Position numbers and translations under genes: made by a program. The notes under the pieces are model-generated. The model was not told the DNA's origin. It did no database searches and was given only the letters and a program-made list of their open reading frames with translations. A stretch of DNA of 17,156 nt from Bacteroidota bacterium (GTDB lineage Bacteria; Bacteroidota; Bacteroidia; Chitinophagales; Chitinophagaceae). This document shows positions 7,667 through 15,571 of the stretch, piece by piece (within the stretch, counting starts at the first letter, position 1; every line of letters begins with the position of its first letter). The stretch lies in contig JAEZDC010000107.1 of the NCBI GenBank assembly GCA_023429825.1, forward strand, positions 1-17,156, read 5' to 3'.

Positions 7667-9448
7667 TTAATCAATCTCAAATAAAGACACACTCCAAGGT
7701 GCTATAACTATTCCTCCATCTTTACCCGGTGAACATTTTTTACTCTCTAATATCTTCTTCATTTTTTTCCATTTGGGTTCGTAGCGAAGGTCATCATCTG
7801 AGAAGTTGATAAGAATGACCAGCTCCCCTTTTTTCTCATTACTTCTTCTATGCATCATCAAGCCCTTATTCTCGATCAATTGTACATCAAGATCTTTCTT
7901 ACTAAAATTTTGTAAAGCTGAGTGATTCTGGCGTAATGCTATCAGTTGCTTATACCATTCAAACAACTCTTTATGTTCACCTTCATTCTTCTCCTGCCAC
8001 TTCAATTTGCTGCGATAAAAAACATCAGGTGATTGCGGGTCGGGAAAATCAACTCCTTCTTTAACGAAATCTCTGAACTCTTCCCGTCTTCCTTCTCTTA
8101 CAGCATTGATCAGCCATTCATCTGAATGATCGATAAAATATAGGAAAGGAGTACTTGCGCCAAACTCCTCACCCATAAACAACATCGGGATATAAGGTGA
8201 TAATATTATAGATGCAGCGGCAACCTTCAGCTTATCAGTACTCACGAGCATCGATAATCGTTCACCTCCCAACCGGTTGCCGCTCTGGTCGTGATTATCT
8301 GTGAATACAACGAACTTATTCCCTTTTATGTCAGCAGATGATGCTCCATATTTTCTTTTTCTGAAGCTTACATATTCCCCACTGTGTACAAAACCATCTT
8401 TGAAGGCTTTAACAAGGTGTGGTAATCCATTGAAATCATAGTATCGCTCTTTCCCTTCCGGATGAACTAATACATACAAAGCGTGGTGAAAATCATCCAT
8501 CCATTGTGCGGTAAAACCAAAGCCGCCATTGTCCCGTTTCTTTATCACTTTCGGATTATTGTAATCACTTTCTGCTATGGTGAAATATTTTCTTCCGGTT
8601 TTTCTTTGAAGCTGATCTATCTTTTCATGCATCAATTCCCAAAAATGAACCGCACTGGTATCGAACACACCATGTATAGCATCTAATCTCAATCCATCTA
8701 TATGGAAATGTTCAAACCAATAGGTGGCATTGTCTGAAAAGAAATCTCGTACAGCATCGCTCCATTTATCATCATAATTGAGTGCTCTGCCCCAAAGTGT
8801 TTTATAATTTTCACTGAAGTAAGGACCGAATTGATCTAAGTAATTTCCTTCTGGTCCCATATGATTGTATACAACATCAAGGATTACCGCGATACCTCTC
8901 TGATGGCACGCCTCCACCAATCTTTTCAAGGCTTGGGGGCCGCCATAAGAGTTTTGTACTGCATAAGGATATACGCCATCATACCCCCAGTTGCGATGTC
9001 CCGGGCATTGTGATACAGGCATGATCTCAATCGCATTTACACCCAGTTCCAATAAATGATCAAGCTTTGGAATAACTGCTTCGAATGTGCCTTCTTCAGT
9101 GAAGGTGCCGATGTGCAGTTCGTATAATATAAGATCCTTTAGCCGCGGGCTTTTCCATGCTTCATCGTCCCACTCGTAATGCTGATCTATTACTTCAGAT
9201 GGGCCATGTACACCTTCCGGCTGATACTTGGATGCAGGATCCGGACGATCATGCTCTCCGTTAGGTTTAAAGAAATATCTTGATCCTGGTGCTGCATTTG
9301 TTTCTATCCACCAATATCCATCTTCTTCTCTTTGCATGGGGATATATTCATCTCTTGGATGAACGATATGCAGTATCATACTTTCTTTCTCTGGTGCCCA
9401 TACTTTGAATGAGCATCTGTCATTACCTATATAATTTGCGCCGATCAT
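7667..9448 (-). CDS. treZ: Malto-oligosyltrehalose trehalohydrolase
   Basis: TreZ cuts the alpha-1,4 bond next to the terminal trehalosyl unit of maltooligosyltrehalose, releasing trehalose. This 593-residue protein has the usual length: an N-terminal CBM48-like beta domain (about 1-95), a GH13 barrel and a C-terminal beta domain. Visible GH13 motifs are DVVYNH (191-196), the nucleophile Asp256 in DGLRLDAIHG, the acid/base Glu293 in IAESD, and the transition-state stabiliser Asp387 in TDNHDQSGNR. ELHIGTF at 110-116 and the DGLRLDAIHG motif point to GH13_10 rather than glycogen branching enzyme. The ATG at 9448 lies one base after the stop of the upstream alpha-glucosidase, so they form an operon. 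The usual partner TreY (maltooligosyltrehalose synthase) is not in the window. Confidence 0.9.
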   Translation of the reverse strand: MIGANYIGNDRCSFKVWAPEKESMILHIVHPRDEYIPMQREEDGYWWIETNAAPGSRYFFKPNGEHDRPDPASKYQPEGVHGPSEVIDQHYEWDDEAWKSPRLKDLILYELHIGTFTEEGTFEAVIPKLDHLLELGVNAIEIMPVSQCPGHRNWGYDGVYPYAVQNSYGGPQALKRLVEACHQRGIAVILDVVYNHMGPEGNYLDQFGPYFSENYKTLWGRALNYDDKWSDAVRDFFSDNATYWFEHFHIDGLRLDAIHGVFDTSAVHFWELMHEKIDQLQRKTGRKYFTIAESDYNNPKVIKKRDNGGFGFTAQWMDDFHHALYVLVHPEGKERYYDFNGLPHLVKAFKDGFVHSGEYVSFRKRKYGASSADIKGNKFVVFTDNHDQSGNRLGGERLSMLVSTDKLKVAAASIILSPYIPMLFMGEEFGASTPFLYFIDHSDEWLINAVREGRREEFRDFVKEGVDFPDPQSPDVFYRSKLKWQEKNEGEHKELFEWYKQLIALRQNHSALQNFSKKDLDVQLIENKGLMMHRRSNEKKGELVILINFSDDDLRYEPKWKKMKKILESKKCSPGKDGGIVIAPWSVSLFEID

Positions 9449-9449
9449 A

Positions 9450-11060
9450 TTAATTATTTAATTGAACGATGACTCCTTCATCGCCACTCAGGTTGATTCT
9501 ATTATCTATTTCCGTGCCTTCCCAATCGTGTGAAGTAGCGATAACAATTCTTCCTTTAACATCGATGTGTTCCACTTTAAAGTATACCGGCCTGTGACTG
9601 AGATTGAGTATGATAAGAAACTTAGGATGGCCTTCCGCTTCTCTTATAAAAGAGATCACATTGGCATCTGCGTGGACGGGACGATAATTACCAATCGTTA
9701 ATGAAAGATTGTCTTGCCTGAACTGGATCATGCGTTTGTAAAAATGCAACAATGAATGAGGTTCCTCTTTCTGCGTAGCCACGTTTAGCTTTTTGTAATG
9801 CTTATCAATTCGCAGCCATGGCTTTGCCATTGTAAAGCCTGCATTCACGCCATTATTCCATTGCATTGGCGTACGGGATGGATCACGACTGAGGTTCTTA
9901 TCAGGCATATTTAATCCTTGCGGATCCTGGACTTCTTCAAACGGAATCGGTACATCTCTCATTCCAATTTCATCGCCATAATAAATAGTGGGTGTTCCCC
10001 GCAGTGTTAATAATAACATCGCTGCTACTCTTGCCTGGTGTGCGCCCACACGACTGGTTATTCTTGGCTGATCATGATTACCTAAAACCCAGTTAGGCCA
10101 TCCGCCAACAGGCAACGTGCCTTCATACATATCTATCGCTGCAGCAATCTCTCTTGCATTCCAGTTGAGTGATAAGAGTTGGAAGTTAAACGGAAGATGA
10201 GCGCCTTTAAGATCTTGTCCGTAATAAGTAACAAGTTTATGAATGGGCAGATAGATCTCACCAATCATCATTCGCTCTTCAAACTCATCCAGCACATCTC
10301 TCATTTTTCTTACAATATCATGCACTTCCGGTTGATCGGTAGAATATACCGGCAACAGTTGTTCATAGGTTGCCATGTGCGGTTGATAATCTGTATTAGG
10401 AGGATTGTCTCTTAGATTTTCATCTTTTATCATGTGCCACATCACATCGATACGAAAGCCATCCACACCTTTCTTTAGCCAATATCTCATTACATCAAGC
10501 ATTGCTTCCTGTACCTCAGGATTTCTCCAGTTAAGATCCGGCTGCTCTTTTAAAAATGCATGATAATAATATTGCTGAGTATGCTCATCCCACTCCCATC
10601 CGGTACCGCCAAATACACTTAGCCAATTGTTGGGTGGAGAGCCATCAGCCTGGGCATCTCTCCAGATATACCAATCCCGCTTTGGATTATCTCTTGATGA
10701 TCTTGACTCTAAAAACCACGGATGCTGATCACTGGTATGATTCGGTACGAGATCTAATATCAGTTTCATTCCCCTATTGTGTACTTCTTTCAACAAAGCA
10801 TCGAAACCATCCATTGTTCCAAATAAAGGATGAATGCCACAGTAGTCAGAAATATCATATCCGTAATCTGCCATGGGTGAAGGATAGATAGGCGAAATCC
10901 ATATTGCCGTCACTCCTAACCACTGCAAATGATCAAGCCGCTGAATTATGCCGTGCAAATCGCCAACGCCATCACCGTTGCTGTCCTGGAAACTGCGGGG
11001 ATATATCTGGTAAATGACACCTGTTTGCCACCACAAATGCTTGTTGTTTTGCATAGCCAT
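9450..11060 (-). CDS. GH13 alpha-glucosidase (maltase or oligo-1,6-glucosidase type)
   Basis: This glycoside hydrolase releases glucose from the non-reducing ends of short alpha-glucosides. It is 536 residues, with no signal peptide, so probably cytoplasmic. Motifs: YQIYPRSFQDSNGDGVGDL at 18-35 (typical of the oligo-1,6-glucosidase/maltase group), DLVPNHTS at 103-110, nucleophile Asp205 in GFRIDV, acid/base Glu268 in IGEIY, and Asp330 in LGNHDQPR. Linkage preference cannot be read safely from the sequence. The start is placed at the ATG at 11060; another ATG at 11054 is as plausible. A TTG seven codons further upstream (11081) is rejected because it sits directly against the -7 promoter element. 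It is first in a tight operon with treZ and divergent from hpf. Confidence 0.92.
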   Translation of the reverse strand: MAMQNNKHLWWQTGVIYQIYPRSFQDSNGDGVGDLHGIIQRLDHLQWLGVTAIWISPIYPSPMADYGYDISDYCGIHPLFGTMDGFDALLKEVHNRGMKLILDLVPNHTSDQHPWFLESRSSRDNPKRDWYIWRDAQADGSPPNNWLSVFGGTGWEWDEHTQQYYYHAFLKEQPDLNWRNPEVQEAMLDVMRYWLKKGVDGFRIDVMWHMIKDENLRDNPPNTDYQPHMATYEQLLPVYSTDQPEVHDIVRKMRDVLDEFEERMMIGEIYLPIHKLVTYYGQDLKGAHLPFNFQLLSLNWNAREIAAAIDMYEGTLPVGGWPNWVLGNHDQPRITSRVGAHQARVAAMLLLTLRGTPTIYYGDEIGMRDVPIPFEEVQDPQGLNMPDKNLSRDPSRTPMQWNNGVNAGFTMAKPWLRIDKHYKKLNVATQKEEPHSLLHFYKRMIQFRQDNLSLTIGNYRPVHADANVISFIREAEGHPKFLIILNLSHRPVYFKVEHIDVKGRIVIATSHDWEGTEIDNRINLSGDEGVIVQLNN

Positions 11061-11085
11061 AAGATGCTGAACACTATACAAAAAC

Positions 11086-11093
11086 CAAACCTA
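11086..11093 (-). promoter_or_regulatory. Candidate -7 promoter element for the alpha-glucosidase-treZ operon
   Basis: The minus strand reads TAGGTTTG, an exact TAnnTTTG match, 25 bases before the ATG at 11060. Transcription would begin near 11080, giving a leader of about 20 bases. No well-spaced -33 TTG was found. This site supports the ATG start over the TTG at 11081. Confidence 0.45.
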
Positions 11094-11149
11094 TGCACCA
11101 GCAGCAGTAGTGTGGTATGAAACTAGTGCAAGAACACAAAACGAATACT

Positions 11150-11461
11150 ATGAATGTTATCATACAGTCATTAGGTTTTAAAGCAGGAGCGGAGTTGGAG
11201 AATTACATCAGGCAGAAAATAGAGAACATTCGCCCTAACGATTATATAACCGGCGCTAATGTGATGTTATTCATGGGGCCAGACAGGGCTACGCCATTGG
11301 ACTATTGCGAAATACGATTAGAGATACCAGGTAACGATCTTTTCGTGAAAGAAGATGCAGGTGATTTTTATGCAGCTGCAGATGCTTGTATTGATAAGCT
11401 GGAGAAGATGATGCGGAAGCATAAAGAGAAAATAGTAGATAGGTTTCATGGGAAAGCCTAG
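11150..11461 (+). CDS. hpf: Short ribosome hibernation promoting factor (HPF/RaiA family)
   Basis: This cytoplasmic protein binds the decoding region of resting ribosomes and protects or dimerises them in stationary phase. The 103-residue product begins MNVIIQSLGFKA and has the family's beta-alpha-beta-beta-beta-alpha plan: first helix around residues 12-26, strands in the middle, and a second, highly basic helix (DFYAAADACIDKLEKMMRKHKEK region) near the C-terminus. It lacks the extra C-terminal domain of long HPFs. The ATG at 11150 is chosen because it matches the family N-terminus; an ATG at 11117 in the same frame would add 11 unrelated residues. A strong intrinsic terminator follows. Confidence 0.88.
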   Translation: MNVIIQSLGFKAGAELENYIRQKIENIRPNDYITGANVMLFMGPDRATPLDYCEIRLEIPGNDLFVKEDAGDFYAAADACIDKLEKMMRKHKEKIVDRFHGKA

Positions 11462-11502
11462 CTACACTGGCACTGCATGAATGATCATTAAAAATTACTA
11501 AG

Positions 11503-11531
11503 GTGTTGCTTGTTTTGAGCAACACTTTTTT
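11503..11531 (+). terminator. Intrinsic terminator after hpf
   Basis: A perfect 8-bp stem GTGTTGCT/AGCAACAC (11503-11510 with 11518-11525) with a 7-base loop is followed at once by six T. It lies 42 bases past the hpf stop, so hpf is a single-gene transcript from whatever promoter drives it. Confidence 0.88.
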
Positions 11532-11581
11532 ATTACCAAAATGCCGCTTACAGGTGCATGGTTTTTGTTTTTATATAATAT

Positions 11582-11782
11582 ATGAATACAATACACAAGG
11601 AGTATCTGAAAAGATACGCAGAGCTGAATATCTCCTTTCTACAAAAGGTAGATGAGGGCGCAGAGTGGGAAGAGCTGCAGGGTTTAGAAAATGATATGAA
11701 GAGTATCGCAGATCACCTTCGATCAATATATCCCTGTGATGTCCCCTTTACAGAAACACAGGTAGGAAAGCAAGCTGCATGA
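11582..11782 (+). CDS. Small protein of unknown function, 66 residues
   Basis: I do not recognise a named family. The product is acidic and predicted to be largely helical: heptad-like Leu spacing in residues 3-50 (YLKRYAELNISFLQKV, then EELQGLENDMKSIADHLRSI) suggests a two-helix hairpin. It ends with a short Pro/Thr tail. There is one Cys (in YPCDVP) and no signal or membrane segment. It starts 50 bases after the hpf terminator, so it needs its own promoter; no clear TAnnTTTG was found. No terminator oriented for it was seen before the convergent sigma gene. Confidence 0.65.
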   Translation: MNTIHKEYLKRYAELNISFLQKVDEGAEWEELQGLENDMKSIADHLRSIYPCDVPFTETQVGKQAA

Positions 11783-11786
11783 TTTT

Positions 11787-11815
11787 AAAAAAAATCCTTT
11801 CAAATGGAAAGGATT
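11787..11815 (-). terminator. Intrinsic terminator of the sigma factor gene
   Basis: A perfect 9-bp stem AATCCTTTC/GAAAGGATT (11793-11801 with 11807-11815) with a 5-base loop. The A-run 11787-11794 becomes a U-tract only on the minus-strand transcript, so it ends the sigma gene whose stop is at 11843. The plus strand has no T-run after it. Confidence 0.85.
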
Positions 11816-11842
11816 GGAATATGTTCAACTTAATCTAAACTC

Positions 11843-12424
11843 TTATAAAGCAATCTGTTTTTCTTCCATTATCTTTCTAAGGTTGATAAGGCCATAACGC
11901 ATACGACCTAAAGCAGTATTGATGCTGCAATCCGTAAGTTTTGCAATGTCTTTAAAGCTCATGTCAGCATAATGGCGTAAAACGATCACTTCTTTTTGTT
12001 CTTCAGGAAGCATATCGATCATTCGTCTTACCCTGTCATAGCTCTGGTTGCTCATCATTTTTGTTTGAGCATTCTCTTCCACTACATTGATGATGTCAAA
12101 AATATCCCTGTCATCGCTGGTTTTGATGGTAGGAGTTCTTTTTACCTTGCGGAAGTGATCTACACATAAGTTGTGAGCGATACGCATAGCCCAGGGAAGA
12201 AATTTTCCCTCTTCAGTGTAGCGGTTGCTCCTTAGAGTGTCGATGATCTTGATAAAAACATCTTGAAAAAGATCTTCTGCTAAGTATTTGTCTTTAACAA
12301 GAAAGAAAATTGAAGTGTAGATCTTGTCTTTGTAACGATTGATCAATACTTCAAAGGCGTTAGATTCGCCATTCTGAAAGGCACGGACAAGTTCATTGTC
12401 GGTCAGGTGGTCAAAGGTTTTCAT
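11843..12424 (-). CDS. ECF-type RNA polymerase sigma-70 family factor
   Basis: This 193-residue protein directs RNA polymerase core to a promoter subset. Region 2 spans about residues 23-95 and includes YLAEDLFQDVFIKI and FLPWAMRIAHNLCVDHFRK, the usual core-binding and -10-recognition signatures. Region 4 spans about 133-186 and includes LPEEQKEVIVLRHYADMSFKDIA with a helix-turn-helix ending in INTALGRMRYGLINLRK. There is no region 3 and no extra C-terminal domain. No anti-sigma gene (FecR-like or zinc-binding) lies beside it; both flanks carry unrelated genes. The sequence resembles the stand-alone ECF factors common in Bacteroidota; the regulon cannot be told from sequence. It ends at a dedicated terminator. 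Confidence 0.93.
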   Translation of the reverse strand: MKTFDHLTDNELVRAFQNGESNAFEVLINRYKDKIYTSIFFLVKDKYLAEDLFQDVFIKIIDTLRSNRYTEEGKFLPWAMRIAHNLCVDHFRKVKRTPTIKTSDDRDIFDIINVVEENAQTKMMSNQSYDRVRRMIDMLPEEQKEVIVLRHYADMSFKDIAKLTDCSINTALGRMRYGLINLRKIMEEKQIAL

Positions 12425-12501
12425 AGCATAAGGTTTTTTAGGTTTTGGATAAAATACAGGATATGGGATTTAGTTTTGGTTTCCGATACGTTTCAAAGCT
12501 T

Positions 12502-12533
12502 CTTAAAATTGAGGTTCAATTTCCAGTTTTAAG
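12502..12533. repeat. Nested, partly exclusive inverted repeats
   Basis: AAATTGA/TCAATTT (12506-12512, 12516-12522) is a perfect 7-bp inverted repeat with a 3-base loop. CTTAAAA/TTTTAAG (12502-12508, 12527-12533) is a second perfect 7-bp pair that shares three bases with the first, so the full stems cannot both form. They lie between the divergent sigma and uvrA genes and could be an operator or a leader structure; in AT-rich DNA chance is possible. Confidence 0.4.
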
Positions 12534-12555
12534 ACAATTTTGTCCCGCATTGGGA
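12533..12555. repeat. Two short adjacent inverted repeats
   Basis: GACAA/TTGTC (12533-12544, two-base centre) is directly followed by TCCC/GGGA (12543-12555, five-base centre). Both are short. They sit beside the larger inverted repeats at 12502-12533 in the 274-base sigma-uvrA gap, which otherwise shows only AT-rich sequence and no exact TAnnTTTG on either strand. Confidence 0.25.
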
Positions 12556-12698
12556 TAGTGAAAATAGATATCAGTTTTATAATTCCAAATCTTTTTATCA
12601 TTTTTTTTGTCCTTTAAACAAAAATTTAAGCTGATTATCACAGTATTTGCAGAAAACTGAATTTGTCTTTGAAGAACATTAGTAATAAGAACAATTAG

Positions 12699-15560
12699 AT
12701 GGTTAGTAAATCTACTAAGAAGAAGTCAGTATATCCTGTTAAAGAAGGAAATGATGAGATTTTAGTGCATGGCGCAAGGGTACACAATCTGAAAAATATC
12801 ACTGTTAGCTTCCCCAGGAATAAGTTTATAGTCGTTACTGGGGTGAGTGGAAGTGGAAAATCTTCCCTGACTATCGATACATTATTTGCAGAGGGTCAAA
12901 GACGTTATGCAGAAAGCCTCAGTGCCTATGTACGTCAGTTCATGGCCAGAATGGTGAAGCCGGATGTAGACTATATAAAAGGATTGTGCCCGGCAATAGC
13001 TATTGAGCAGAAAGTGATCACAAGAACACCGCGGAGCACGGTGGGCAGTATGACTGAGATATATGATTATCTCCGTCTGTTATATGCAAGAGTGGGTACG
13101 ACGATCTCGCCCATTAGCGGTAGAGAAGTGAAGAAAGATGATGTGAAGGATGTGCTTGATGTGATACAAAGCCTGCAAGAAGGAACTAAGGTAGTAATGA
13201 TCGTTCCTTTTAAACAACATGCAAACAGGGATATACGCGAAGAACTGGGCATTCTTATGCAGAAAGGCTTTAGCAGGATGTACATTAATAAAGAGCCGCA
13301 AAGGATCGAGGAATTACTGGAATCAGATGATAAGGAACTAAAGAAATTGATTGGGGTGAAGTCTGCTAAAAGCAAATCTGAAGACCAGCGTTCTGCATAT
13401 GTCCTGATCGATCGAGTTGTAGTGAAAGAATTTGATGAAGATGACATTCATCGTTTATCCGACTCTGTAGGTACTGCCTTTTACGAAGGCGAAGGAGAGA
13501 TGTATTTAGAGATAAACGGATCTGAGCTGCGTCACTTCAGCAATAAGTTTGAGCTGGATGGTATGCAGTTCGAGGAGCCGGTTCCCAATTTGTTTTCTTT
13601 CAATAATCCCTTTGGCGCCTGCCCTGTTTGTGAAGGTTTCAGCCAGGTGCTGGGTATAGATGCGGACCTTGTTATTCCCGATAAGCGGTTGAGTGTTTAT
13701 GAAGGTGCAGTGGCTCCGTGGAAAGGTGAGAAGCTGGGATTATGGAGAGAAAGATTCATTAAGAATTCTAAAGGATCCGGTTTTCCCATCCATACTGCCA
13801 TCGCTGACCTGACGGATGAGCAATACCGTTTCTTGTGGAAGGGAGATAAGTATGTGAACGGTATTGATGATTTCTTCAAAGAGGTAGAACAGAATCTGTA
13901 CAAGGTTCAATATCGCGTATTATTGAGCCGTTACCGCGGCAGAACTTTGTGCGGTGAGTGCATGGGATTTCGTTTACGTAAAGAAGCGTTGTATGTAAAA
14001 GTCCATAGCCGGCATATTGGTGAATTGTGCGAGATGCCGGTGAAAGATCTGAAGGCATGGTTTGATGGATTAAACTTTACATCTAATGAATATAACATCG
14101 GGAAACGGATCTTGACTGAATTGAACCAGCGCCTGCAAACGCTGATAGATGTTGGATTGGGTTATCTCACTTTAAATCGTTTAGCGAATACATTAAGTGG
14201 TGGTGAGAGCCAGCGTATACAGCTCACAAGAAGCCTGGGAAGTAATCTCACTGATTCTTTATACATATTGGATGAACCTTCCATTGGCTTGCATTCAAGA
14301 GATACGGAACGATTGATCAGCGTGTTGAAATCGTTAAGGGATCTTGGCAACACCGTTGTAGTTGTTGAGCACGATGAGATGATGATGAGAGAGGCTGATC
14401 ATATTATAGACATGGGCCCATTAGCAGCACATTTAGGTGGAGAACTGATCGCTGCAGGCAATTATGATGAGATCATTAATAACGAAAAAAGCCTTACCGG
14501 AAAATATTTAAAAGGAGAGTTAACGATCGCTCCACCGAAATCTGTTCGTAAGTGGAACAGGAGCATCAAAGTGGAAGGTGCACGGCATAATAATCTAAAG
14601 AACATCACTGTTGAATTCCCGCTGAATGTTCTGTGTTGTGTGAGCGGTGTAAGTGGAAGTGGAAAGACAACGCTTGTGAAGCAGATATTATATCCTGCAT
14701 TGAAGAAGATCAAAGGTGAGTTTGGTGAGAAGGTAGGCTTTCATAAAGACCTCACCGGTGATGTTGATTATATCACGCAGATAGAAATGGTGGACCAGAA
14801 CCCTATCGGTAAATCGTCGCGCAGCAATCCTGTTACTTACATCAAAGCGTATGACGAGATCAGGGACGCCTTTGCCAAACAACCACTGGCGAAGATGCGC
14901 GGTTTTCAGCCGAAACATTTTTCTTTCAACGTTGATGGCGGCAGGTGCGATGCCTGTAAAGGTGAAGGTGAGCAGATCGTAGAGATGCAGTTTCTTGCTG
15001 ATGTGCACCTTACCTGTGAAGTGTGTGGCGGTAAACGTTTTAAAGAAGAGGTGCTGGAAGTGCAATACAAAGGGAAAAGCATTTATGAAGTATTGGAGAT
15101 GAGTGTTGATGAAGCGATCGCATTCTTCTCTGAAGTAAAAAGCGATAAAGAAGGAACTGCTGTTGCAAAAGCCATTCAGCCACTGCAGGATGTGGGACTG
15201 GGATACATCAAACTCGGGCAATCTTCAGATACGCTTTCAGGTGGTGAAGCCCAGCGGGTGAAGCTGGCGAGTTTTCTTGGAAAAGGAAAAGGAGCAGGAC
15301 ATGTGCTGTTCATATTTGATGAACCTACTACTGGTTTACATTTTCACGATATCAAAAAGCTATTAGCTTCATTCAATGCGTTGATCGAACAGGGGCATTC
15401 GCTTATTGTAATAGAACACAATACAGATGTAATTAAAAGTGCAGATTGGGTTATCGACCTTGGTCCCGAAGCCGGTGATGCAGGTGGCAACCTGGTGTTT
15501 GCCGGAGTACCGAAGGAGTTAAAGAAGGTGAAGGAAAGTTATACCGGTAAATTTTTATAA
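12699..15560 (+). CDS. uvrA: Excinuclease ABC subunit A (UvrA)
   Basis: UvrA is the ATPase that finds bulky DNA lesions and loads UvrB in nucleotide excision repair. This 953-residue copy is full length. ATPase I: Walker A GVSGSGKS (48-55), signature LSGGE (499-503), Walker B with Asp525-Glu526. ATPase II: Walker A GVSGSGKT (650-657), signature LSGGE (846-850), Walker B Asp874-Glu875. The first zinc module has Cys308/311 and Cys418/421; the C-terminal one has Cys750/753 and Cys773/776 with the normal 19-residue spacing. All expected parts are present, so this is a canonical housekeeping UvrA rather than a shortened paralogue. No convincing SOS box was found upstream. A secreted propeller-like protein starts 11 bases later. 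Confidence 0.97.
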   Translation: MVSKSTKKKSVYPVKEGNDEILVHGARVHNLKNITVSFPRNKFIVVTGVSGSGKSSLTIDTLFAEGQRRYAESLSAYVRQFMARMVKPDVDYIKGLCPAIAIEQKVITRTPRSTVGSMTEIYDYLRLLYARVGTTISPISGREVKKDDVKDVLDVIQSLQEGTKVVMIVPFKQHANRDIREELGILMQKGFSRMYINKEPQRIEELLESDDKELKKLIGVKSAKSKSEDQRSAYVLIDRVVVKEFDEDDIHRLSDSVGTAFYEGEGEMYLEINGSELRHFSNKFELDGMQFEEPVPNLFSFNNPFGACPVCEGFSQVLGIDADLVIPDKRLSVYEGAVAPWKGEKLGLWRERFIKNSKGSGFPIHTAIADLTDEQYRFLWKGDKYVNGIDDFFKEVEQNLYKVQYRVLLSRYRGRTLCGECMGFRLRKEALYVKVHSRHIGELCEMPVKDLKAWFDGLNFTSNEYNIGKRILTELNQRLQTLIDVGLGYLTLNRLANTLSGGESQRIQLTRSLGSNLTDSLYILDEPSIGLHSRDTERLISVLKSLRDLGNTVVVVEHDEMMMREADHIIDMGPLAAHLGGELIAAGNYDEIINNEKSLTGKYLKGELTIAPPKSVRKWNRSIKVEGARHNNLKNITVEFPLNVLCCVSGVSGSGKTTLVKQILYPALKKIKGEFGEKVGFHKDLTGDVDYITQIEMVDQNPIGKSSRSNPVTYIKAYDEIRDAFAKQPLAKMRGFQPKHFSFNVDGGRCDACKGEGEQIVEMQFLADVHLTCEVCGGKRFKEEVLEVQYKGKSIYEVLEMSVDEAIAFFSEVKSDKEGTAVAKAIQPLQDVGLGYIKLGQSSDTLSGGEAQRVKLASFLGKGKGAGHVLFIFDEPTTGLHFHDIKKLLASFNALIEQGHSLIVIEHNTDVIKSADWVIDLGPEAGDAGGNLVFAGVPKELKKVKESYTGKFL

Positions 15561-15571
15561 TATCATTGCTG

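Noticed and set aside
11061..11081. Seven-codon N-terminal extension of the alpha-glucosidase from a TTG
   Set aside because: It overlaps the expected transcription start behind the -7 word at 11086-11093, and ATG codons follow at 11060 and 11054.
11787..11815. Terminator for the 66-residue plus-strand gene
   Set aside because: The T-run needed after the stem exists only on the minus-strand transcript, so it belongs to the sigma gene.
12533..12544. GACAATTTTGTC as a LexA/SOS box for uvrA
   Set aside because: It does not fit a known LexA consensus, is about 155 bases from the start, and SOS control of this kind is not established for the group.
14688..15221. Minus-strand open frame of 177 codons
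   Set aside because: It is antisense to the second ATPase and zinc module of uvrA, which are fully conserved.
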